NCBI GenBank assembly: GCA_027002405.1
Contig: JALWZT010000255.1
Location: 1-46,424 of the forward strand
DNA: 46,424 nt
DNA from: Anaerolineae bacterium
GTDB taxonomy: Bacteria > Chloroflexota > Anaerolineae > J102
Direction: 5' to 3'
Each line of letters starts with the position of its first letter. Position 1 is the stretch's first letter. Under the pieces are notes generated by a model. It did no database searches and was not told where the DNA came from. It was given only the letters and a program-made list of their open reading frames with translations. This document shows positions 40,807-46,424 of this stretch, piece by piece. Both the position numbers and the translations under genes were made by a program.

Positions 40807-40856
40807 GCCCGGCGATGAAGTCGCCGGGCTACAGAACGGCGCCGGATGAATCCGGC
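40807..40856. repeat. pair of GATGAA-loop hairpins
   Basis: GCCCGGCGATGAAGTCGCCG-type hairpin at 40807-40829 and GCCGGATGAATCCGGC at 40841-40856. The same pair, in the other orientation, is at 6825-6873 and 7070-7121. Confidence 0.8.
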
Positions 40857-40965
40857 TAGCCCCGCGGCGCTGTTTCTTCTGCTCGGAGCTAAACCTCCGA
40901 GCTACGAATGCGAAGCCCTGCGGGCTGGCCACGGGAGTGCTACTGAACACTGAACACTGATTACT

Positions 40966-41086
40966 GGATCCACTGAAAAAAGGTAGTATGAGGCTCGACG
41001 ACCTCCTACATGTAGTACCAAATGGCACCCAAGACACTATATGTAGTGGTGTCCACCTTCGCAAAATGGGTTTTTTCAGTAGATCC
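40966..41086. mobile_element. 121-bp MITE-like element with terminal inverted repeats
   Basis: The ends are GGATCCACTGAAAAAA (40966-40981) and its inverted partner, reading GGATCTACTGAAAAAA from the right end (41086-41071), matching 15 of 16. The inside has partly palindromic segments (CTACATGTAG, CTATATGTAG) and no ORF. ATTACT lies on both sides (40960-40965 and 41087-41092) as a 6-bp target duplication within an ACTGATT heptad array. Size and structure fit a non-autonomous transposon; the parent family is not recognised. Confidence 0.7.
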
Positions 41087-41190
41087 ATTACTGATTACTG
41101 ATAACTGATTACTGATTACTCCCGCTCGCGCCTAACCTCGGCCTGACAATCCTCAATCCTAATCCTGATCCTATTTACGGAACAGTCACC
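41087..41190. repeat. heptad array and partial module, inverted
   Basis: ACTGATT heptads 41087-41120, CTCGCGCCTAACCTCGGCCT, hexamers and the junction CTATTTACGGAACAGTCACC (41171-41190), after which ATGAGC follows but with no gene. Confidence 0.8.
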
Positions 41191-41268
41191 ATGAGCAGTA
41201 GCTCACCACATAACGATGAAAATAGAACACAGATTGACGCAGATGCGACGCAGATTGACGCAGATATT

Positions 41269-41405
41269 CGTCATGCTGAGCGACCGAAGGGAGCGAAGCA
41301 TCTAGCGAGCGAAGCGAGCGCCATGCCGTGGTTTTTGCGCTTCGCTAGATTTCCTTCGACTGCGCTCAGGACATGCCTCGGTCGCTTCGCTCCCTCGGAA
41401 TGACG
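41269..41405. repeat. large imperfect palindrome, copy 5
   Basis: Same orientation as copies 3 and 4; contains an extra CCTTCGACTGCGCTCAGGAC segment in the right half. Confidence 0.85.
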
Positions 41406-41440
41406 TCGCGAGGCTCTATTTTCGGAACAGGGTTCAAGAG

Positions 41441-41483
41441 AAAAAAGCCAGCAAACCTGGCAGGGAGGTGCAGATCTGCTGGC
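41441..41483 (-). terminator. intrinsic terminator of the second Pot operon
   Basis: On the minus strand GCCAGCA pairs with TGCTGGC, with an inner CCTG-C-CAGG stem in the loop, followed by TTTTTT. It starts 26 bases after the PotD-2 stop. Confidence 0.65.
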
Positions 41484-41508
41484 CGGGTGGTTTCCGCATC
41501 ACAGGTTC

Positions 41509-42708
41509 CTATTGTGCGGACTTGACTTCATCCCACATGCGCTGATAGACGCTTTCGAACTCGCCCAAAGGCTTGATGAAGCGCAGTTTTTCGCGGATTT
41601 CGGGGGGCGGGAAGACCAAAGGATTGCTCTTGTACTCGGGATCGGCGATGGCCAGGGATTCCTTGTTGGGGGTGGCGTAGTAGTTGTATTCGCCCAGCAT
41701 CTTGCCGATCTCGGGATCCAGCACGAAGTTGATGTACATCTCCGCGGCCAGTTTCTCTTCCGGGCTCACGCCTTTGGGGATGCACATGTTGTCAATCCAG
41801 ATGGTGCCGCCTTCTTCGGGGATATAGTAGTTGATGTTGCCATACTCATCCGCGGCCTGCAAGAAGTCGCCATTCCAGCCGTGGGCCAGCAGATTTTCTC
41901 CTGAACCGACCAAATCCTCATAATTGTCGGTATCATAGCCGGCAATCCCCTTCTTGGCATCAATGAGGAGCTGCTTGGCCTCCTGCAGCTGAGCCTCGTC
42001 CTTGGTGTTGTTGTCGTAGCCCAGGTAGATCAGCGCGGCGGAGAAGACCTCACGCACGTCATCCAGCAGGGTCATGCGACCATACCAGGGATCGCTTTCC
42101 TTGGCTTTGAACACGCCCGCCCAGCTTTTGGGGGGATTCTCCAGCAGCTCGGTATTGTAGCCCAGGCCGGTGGTACCCCACAGGTAAGGGACACAGTACT
42201 TGTTGCCTGGATCGTAGTAGAGTTTAGTGAATTCAGGGTCCAGGTTCTTGAGGTTGGGGATGTTGTCGTGATTCAGTTCCTCCAGCATCCCTTCTTCGAT
42301 CATGATGTAAACGGTGTAGTCGGAAGGCACGATGACGGAATAGCCAGTGGCGCCACCCTGCAATTTAGCCAGAAGATCTTCATTACTGGAGAAGTTGTCC
42401 TCACTGATTTTAATTCCCGTCCGTTCGGTGAAGATCTTGTACATGTCGGGATGCACATAGTCGGACCAGTTGTACACCACGATCTCTTCTGCGGGTTTCA
42501 CTTCGGGCGCTTCCGTAGGCGCCGGTGCTTCTGTAGGTTTAGGGGCTTCCGTAGGTTTGGGAGCTTCGGTGGACTTAGGGGCCTCGGTAGGCGTGGGGGG
42601 CGCTTCCGTGGGCTTGGGGGCTTCGGTGGCTTGACCGCCGCATGCGGCCAGGGCCATGGCCGCGATGAGTAAGATGGCAATCAAGACGAGAAGGTGTTTG
42701 CGTTGCAT
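41509..42708 (-). CDS. potD: polyamine-type ABC transporter substrate-binding lipoprotein, PotD-like (2)
   Basis: This 399-aa lipoprotein has signal peptide MQRKHLLVLIAILLIAAMAL with lipobox LAAC ending at residue 23, a PTEAPKPTEAP-type repetitive linker (about 28-72), and a PotD-like domain starting EEIVVYNWSDYVHPDMYKIF, the typical first strand of PotD/PotF, with GTTGLGYNTELL and WIDNMCIPKGV further on. It is the last gene of the operon and carries the same AAGGAGGATTTT leader as PotD-1. Linker length differs from PotD-1 and the domains are diverged, so ligand preference may differ. Confidence 0.92.
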   Translation of the reverse strand: MQRKHLLVLIAILLIAAMALAACGGQATEAPKPTEAPPTPTEAPKSTEAPKPTEAPKPTEAPAPTEAPEVKPAEEIVVYNWSDYVHPDMYKIFTERTGIKISEDNFSSNEDLLAKLQGGATGYSVIVPSDYTVYIMIEEGMLEELNHDNIPNLKNLDPEFTKLYYDPGNKYCVPYLWGTTGLGYNTELLENPPKSWAGVFKAKESDPWYGRMTLLDDVREVFSAALIYLGYDNNTKDEAQLQEAKQLLIDAKKGIAGYDTDNYEDLVGSGENLLAHGWNGDFLQAADEYGNINYYIPEEGGTIWIDNMCIPKGVSPEEKLAAEMYINFVLDPEIGKMLGEYNYYATPNKESLAIADPEYKSNPLVFPPPEIREKLRFIKPLGEFESVYQRMWDEVKSAQ

Positions 42709-42761
42709 AAAATCCTCCTTATGGATTGAGTGAAGATGGAAGGGTTGGTCACAATGGATGT

Positions 42762-43655
42762 TTAGAAGCCCATTTGCACCGACTCTTCATCACCGGAGCG
42801 GGTGCGGAGCAGAATGGAGATGACGACCAGGGAGAGGGAGACCGCGAGCATGAGAGTGGAGAGGGCGTTGATTTTGGGAGTCACCCCCTTTTTGATCATG
42901 CCGAAGACGCGCACGGGCAAGGTATTGAAGCCGGCGCCGCTGGTGAAGAAGGTGATGACGAAATCATCCAGAGAAAGGGTAAAAGCCAGCAGCGCACCAC
43001 CGAGAATGCCCGGCATGAGCATGGGCAGGGTCACGCGGCGGAAGGTCTGCCATGTGTTCGCGTAGAGATCTTGCGCAGCCTCCTCTAGCGTGCGATCCAT
43101 CTGAGCCAGCCGCGCCCGCACCACGATGGCGACAAAGGAGATATTGAAAGCCACATGCCCGATAATCACAGAATAGGGCACCGCCAGCTTCACCCCAAAC
43201 AGGCTCACCTTCCAGGGTGTGAAGCCGATACCCGACATGTTGAAAAACAAAAGCAGCATGATGGCCATGGCGATGTCGGGGATGATCACGGGCAGATAGA
43301 ACATGGAATCCACCGCGGTCTTGCCCCGGAAGCTGTATCGCTCCAGCCCCAACGCGGCCAAAGTGCCCAATACCGTGGCAATGGCCGTGGAGACGACCGC
43401 GAGGAAGATGCTATTCCACATGGATATCATGATTTTGTCATCCTTCAACATCTCACCATACCAGCGCAGACTAAATCCTGTCCACTTGCTCACTGAACGG
43501 GATTCGTTGAAGGAGAAGAGAATTAGAATGACGATGGGGAGATAGAGAAAGGCGAAAGCCAGGATGCCGTAGGTGGTGAGGCCCCAGCTACCAAATCGGG
43601 CTTTGATGCGCTCCCACCGTTCATGATAGGCCAGTTCAGGGGTCTCGATGCTCAT
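42762..43655 (-). CDS. potC: spermidine/putrescine-type ABC transporter permease, PotC-like (2)
   Basis: This 297-aa permease has about six helices, PIVILILFSFNESRSVSKWT near the N-terminus, and the EAA loop LEEAAQDLYANTWQTFRRVT. The ATG at 43655 overlaps the PotB stop by four bases (ATGA) and is preferred over an upstream in-frame start that lies inside PotB. It is separated from PotD by 53 bases. Confidence 0.92.
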   Translation of the reverse strand: MSIETPELAYHERWERIKARFGSWGLTTYGILAFAFLYLPIVILILFSFNESRSVSKWTGFSLRWYGEMLKDDKIMISMWNSIFLAVVSTAIATVLGTLAALGLERYSFRGKTAVDSMFYLPVIIPDIAMAIMLLLFFNMSGIGFTPWKVSLFGVKLAVPYSVIIGHVAFNISFVAIVVRARLAQMDRTLEEAAQDLYANTWQTFRRVTLPMLMPGILGGALLAFTLSLDDFVITFFTSGAGFNTLPVRVFGMIKKGVTPKINALSTLMLAVSLSLVVISILLRTRSGDEESVQMGF

Positions 43656-44515
43656 GTTGCAATCTCCGATGAGGTGGTCCAGCGGAAGTAAATCAGCGTG
43701 GCAATAAGCATGGCGATCATCATGACCATGGAGAGGGCCGAGCCAAAGGGCCAATCATGAGCACCTAGAAATTGATTGCTGATAATGTTACCTATCATAA
43801 GAGATTTGCCTCCACCCAGGATGGCTGGCGTGACGAACGCGCCCAAGGAGGGGATGAACACGAGCATGGAGCCCGCGACCACCCCCGGGATGGAAAGAGG
43901 CCAGGTCACTCGCCGAAAGGCATAAAAGCTGGAAGCATAGAGGTCCCGGGCCGCTTCCAACAAGCTCCTGTCCAGACGTTCCAACGCGGCGTAGATAGGC
44001 AAAACCATCACGGGCAGCCAACCATACACCAACCCCAATATAATGGCAAAATCATTGCCGAACAGGGGCAGAGGCTTTTGGATGAGCCCCCAGTTCAGCA
44101 GGGTGACGTTGATCAGCCCCGTGTGGGTACGCAGCAGCGTCAGCCATGCATAAGTGCGGATAAGGAAGTTGGTCCAGAAGGGGATCATCAGGGCGAAGAC
44201 CAGCGCGTTGCGCCGGCTGGGGGGGCTGTTGGCGATGTAATAGGCCAGGGGGTAACCCAAAATGAGGGTGATAAGGGTGGTGACGATGGCGATATAAAAG
44301 GAACGAACGAAGGTTTTGAAATAGAGGGGATCGAACACGCGACGGATGTTTTCCAGGGTGAAGACCCATTCCACGCCGCCATATTTGCCCCGCTCCAGAA
44401 AACTGTAAACAAAGACGATGACCAGGGGGGCCATGAAGAAAATAAGAAGAAAGGCAGCGGGGATGGCCAGCAGCAGCCAGGCCTGCAATTCGGGGTTGCG
44501 TCGCAATCGTTCCAT
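43652..44515 (-). CDS. potB: spermidine/putrescine-type ABC transporter permease, PotB-like (2)
   Basis: This 287-aa permease has a first helix LLLAIPAAFLLIFFMAPLVI, about six helices overall, and the EAA loop LLEAARDLYASSFYAFRRVT. The AAGGAG for its ATG is embedded in the end of the PotA gene, six bases upstream of which the PotA stop lies. It overlaps PotC by four bases. Confidence 0.92.
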   Translation of the reverse strand: MERLRRNPELQAWLLLAIPAAFLLIFFMAPLVIVFVYSFLERGKYGGVEWVFTLENIRRVFDPLYFKTFVRSFYIAIVTTLITLILGYPLAYYIANSPPSRRNALVFALMIPFWTNFLIRTYAWLTLLRTHTGLINVTLLNWGLIQKPLPLFGNDFAIILGLVYGWLPVMVLPIYAALERLDRSLLEAARDLYASSFYAFRRVTWPLSIPGVVAGSMLVFIPSLGAFVTPAILGGGKSLMIGNIISNQFLGAHDWPFGSALSMVMMIAMLIATLIYFRWTTSSEIAT

Positions 44516-44521
44516 GCTGGC

Positions 44522-45625
44522 TTACTCCTTGAGAATGCGGGCGTGGGCTGCATTCCAGGTAATGACGGCTTGTTCGCCGATCTCCCAGGGCTCTTCGCCC
44601 ACATAGATATTTTGCAGCCGCACCACGACTTCGGATCCATCCCCAAGCCTGACGGTATGCCGGGTGTCGGTGCCCACGTAAACGAGATGCGTCACCACCC
44701 CGGGCACATACGCCATCTCCTGGGAGGGGCTTTGGGGCTTTTTCTTGGGCTCCAGCAGGTCCATTTTTTCCGGGCGGATGGAAAGCACGGCCTTATCCCC
44801 CGGGGCCAGGCCTTCCTCTGCCCAGCCCGCCTGCACCTTCTGGCCCGTGCCCAGCTCCACCACGATCTCGGGCGCCAGGCTGACCACCCGCACGGGGATG
44901 AAATTCGTCTCGCCGATGAAATCGGCCACAAAGCGGTCGGCCGGATGTTCATAGATGGTTTCGGGGTCGCCCACCTGATGCACGATGCCGTCATTCATCA
45001 CCGCGATGCGGTCCGACATGGTCAAGGCCTCTTCCTGGTCGTGGGTAACGTAGATGAAGGTGATGCCCACCTCTTCCTGCAGGGCTTTGAGCTCGATCTG
45101 CATGGCTTTGCGCAGCTTCAGGTCCAGCGCGCCCAGGGGTTCGTCCAGCAGCAGCACTTCGGGGCGATTGACCAGGGCCCGGGCCAGAGCGACGCGCTGT
45201 TGCTGGCCACCGGAGAGCTGCTTGGGCCGACGGTTGGCCATGCCCGAAAGCCGCACCATGGCCAGGGCTTCATCGACCCGGCGTTTGATCTCGTCTTTGG
45301 GGATTTTGCGCATCTCCATGCCGAACGCGATGTTCTCCGCCACAGTCATGTGAGGGAAGAGAGCGTAATTCTGAAAGACGGTATTCACCGGGCGTTTGTT
45401 GGGTGGGCGGTATCCTTGCCGCTCGCCATGGATGTAGATTTCGCCGTGAGTGGGGATTTCGAAACCAGCGATCATGCGCAGGGTGGTGGTTTTGCCACAT
45501 CCACTAGGTCCAAGAAGGGAGAAAAATTCGCCATCTCGGATCCGAAGGGAGACATGATTGACCGCAACGACATCCCCGAATTGTTTGACGACATCTCGAA
45601 GCTCGACAGCGAATGGCTCGCTCAT
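44522..45625 (-). CDS. potA: spermidine/putrescine-type ABC transporter ATPase, PotA-like (2)
   Basis: This 367-aa ATPase has Walker A GPSGCGKTT, NTVFQNYALFPHMTV, signature LSGGQQQRVALARAL, Walker B VLLLDEPLGALD, THDQEEALTMSDRI and a TOBE domain at the C-terminus. The start overlaps the Lrp stop by four bases. Compared with PotA-1 the signature is LSGGQ rather than LSGGE. Confidence 0.93.
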   Translation of the reverse strand: MSEPFAVELRDVVKQFGDVVAVNHVSLRIRDGEFFSLLGPSGCGKTTTLRMIAGFEIPTHGEIYIHGERQGYRPPNKRPVNTVFQNYALFPHMTVAENIAFGMEMRKIPKDEIKRRVDEALAMVRLSGMANRRPKQLSGGQQQRVALARALVNRPEVLLLDEPLGALDLKLRKAMQIELKALQEEVGITFIYVTHDQEEALTMSDRIAVMNDGIVHQVGDPETIYEHPADRFVADFIGETNFIPVRVVSLAPEIVVELGTGQKVQAGWAEEGLAPGDKAVLSIRPEKMDLLEPKKKPQSPSQEMAYVPGVVTHLVYVGTDTRHTVRLGDGSEVVVRLQNIYVGEEPWEIGEQAVITWNAAHARILKE

Positions 45626-46098
45626 ATAGCCTCCTCTGCGGGTTGGAAATAGGGATCGGCTCCATAAGCCATTTTGATAGTTCGCAGGATGAAAAAGCTC
45701 TGGGTTTGCACCACACCAGGAATTTTGCGCAGTTTCTGATTGAGAAACCGGGTAAAGTGCTCCCTGTCTTTACAGATCACCTCGACAATCAGGTCAAAGC
45801 CCCCGGACACCATGATAAGATAACTCACTTCCGGGAAGCGGGCAATGGCCCGGGCCACCTCCTCGATATCCGCGTTTTGCACATGCACCCCGATCATGGC
45901 CGGCGCGTCGTAACCCATCCGGAGGGGATCGATCAGCCCCACAATTTGTATGATCCCTTTCTCGATGAGGCGGGCGACGCGATTGCGTACCGTTCCTTCG
46001 GAAACCGAAAGAGCCTGGGCGATTTCGGTGTAAGGCTTGCGACCGTCAGAACGAAGATGTTCCAGGATGGCAAGGTCCAGGTCGTCAGGTTGGAACAT
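45622..46098 (-). CDS. Lrp/AsnC family transcriptional regulator (2)
   Basis: This 158-aa regulator has winged helix LDLAILEHLRSDGRKPYTEI and AQALSVSEGTVRNRVARLIE, then an AsnC ligand domain (PAMIGVHVQNADIEEVARAI, MVSGGFDLIVEVICKDREHF). It is the first gene of a five-gene operon (Lrp, PotA, PotB, PotC, PotD) with coupled overlaps, so it probably autoregulates and controls the transporter. It resembles Lrp-1 in layout but is diverged. Upstream is a GTGGCAG heptad array rather than a clear promoter. Confidence 0.9.
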   Translation of the reverse strand: MFQPDDLDLAILEHLRSDGRKPYTEIAQALSVSEGTVRNRVARLIEKGIIQIVGLIDPLRMGYDAPAMIGVHVQNADIEEVARAIARFPEVSYLIMVSGGFDLIVEVICKDREHFTRFLNQKLRKIPGVVQTQSFFILRTIKMAYGADPYFQPAEEAI

Positions 46099-46108
46099 GT
46101 GGGTTTAC

Positions 46109-46216
46109 AAGTGGCGGGTAGCAGGTGGCAAGTGGCAGGTGGCAAACAGCAGGTGACACGGGCGAAAATGGGAACGCAGACTCCTACTGATTACTGATAA
46201 CTGATCACTGATTACT
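46109..46216. repeat. GTGGCAG heptad array and 31-nt AGTAATC-type unit
   Basis: GTGGCAA/GTGGCAG heptads at 46109-46158, then AACGCAG and a 31-nt ACTGATT unit (46186-46216). They occupy the region just upstream of Lrp-2. Confidence 0.8.
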
Positions 46217-46424
46217 CTATTTTCAAAGCAGTCACCATGAGCGGCGGCTCGCCGATACCGAGGAAAACGTCTCGCGGCCACGTTGGCGCGGGAAGCCGAG
46301 CACGTGATGCGTAATGCGTGATGCGTAAGGCTCTCACGTTTTACGTTTCACGCATCACGCCCGTTGTCGCCTCGCTCAACGTAGGCCTGGCGATCCTTCC
46401 GCAACCGACGATCATGCTATTTTC
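46217..46424. repeat. composite dispersed repeat module, copy 6, reaching the window edge
   Basis: It has the junction CTATTTTCAAAGCAGTCACC followed by ATGAGC, the AAACGTCTCGCGGCCACG flank, a 62-bp core (46302-46363, centre GCTCTC) and the TTGTCGCCTCGCTCAACG flank. Same orientation as copies 1 and 2. No gene is seen. Confidence 0.8.
46302..46363. repeat. 62-bp inverted heptad core
   Basis: Heptads ACGTGAT/GCGTAAT, centre GCTCTC at 46330-46335, inverted heptads ACGTTTT/ACGCATC. Exact 4 + 6 + 4 geometry. Confidence 0.85.

Larger units (their letters stand above)
40246..41508. repeat. 1.26-kb repeat-rich gap without genes
   Basis: In order: a TTTGCAGG/GTGGCACG heptad array (40342-40370); the long direct repeat copy 2 (40451-40648); GATGAA-loop hairpins (40429-40870); an array with a 121-bp MITE-like insert (40966-41086); a partial inverted module (41087-41190); AGATTGACGC repeats; palindrome copy 5; and a terminator for the operon on the right. 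Confidence 0.8.

Noticed and set aside
43772-45652. Long open frame (626 codons) antisense to the PotA/PotB genes
   Set aside because: It is a shadow of GC-rich genes with strong family motifs on the other strand. Its translation is low-complexity His/Gln/Gly-rich. The same holds for 13355-14809, 32528-34189, 11189-12598, 15093-16187 and 9415-10434.

Overview
The window is GC-rich bacterial chromosome. Its genes are separated by unusually large amounts of short-period repeat DNA. Gene content points to Chloroflexota, probably an Anaerolineae-like lineage: secreted proteins with a Pro-rich tail ending in a YLPL-type motif, a giant MalT/BTAD regulator, standalone four-helix-bundle and GxxExxY proteins, a tungsten-type aldehyde:ferredoxin oxidoreductase and PTEAP-linker lipoproteins. 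This assignment is inference; no rRNA or other phylogenetic marker is present.

Layout. 1-9 kb (+ strand, then -): MazG-like hydrolase, membrane glycosyltransferase, short-chain dehydrogenase, GT2 glycosyltransferase, Ca2+/H+ antiporter, then a minus-strand ECF sigma factor with its membrane anti-sigma partner. 9.3-25.9 kb: a long minus-strand catabolic island. In transcription order it runs Lrp regulator, PotD, PotA, class III aminotransferase, PotB, PotC, ornithine-cyclodeaminase-like enzyme, a second aminotransferase, saccharopine-dehydrogenase-like enzyme, a third aminotransferase, aldehyde:ferredoxin oxidoreductase and a second saccharopine-dehydrogenase-like enzyme. Three small genes (two four-helix-bundle, one GxxExxY) sit in its gaps. 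26-35 kb: SPFH/flotillin-like coiled-coil protein, SLAC1/TehA-like channel, secreted repeat protein, subtilisin-like protease, and a small antitoxin-like plus Rpn-tail-like pair. 35.8-40.2 kb: MalT/BTAD regulator downstream of an HDAC-family deacetylase. 41.5-46.1 kb: a second Lrp-PotA-PotB-PotC-PotD operon. The working picture is import of polyamines or basic amino acids, transamination, and oxidation of the resulting aldehydes by the ferredoxin-linked enzyme, with possible deacetylation of acetylpolyamines.

The most unusual feature is the intergenic DNA. It is built from (i) heptanucleotide arrays, often in 31-nt units of four heptads plus three bases; (ii) 62-bp inverted cores of four heptads, six bases, four inverted heptads; (iii) GGATTA-type hexamer arrays; (iv) a conserved junction of about 20 bp; and (v) larger palindromes. 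Many gene stops, and a few starts, lie inside these repeats. Three small ORFs are each bracketed by inverted short-period arrays whose sequence matches between the two arms but differs between loci. Other inverted arrays of the same types hold only a few bases between the arms. This empty/filled pattern is the best candidate here for an undescribed cassette-like system. No tRNA, rRNA or CRISPR array was seen.
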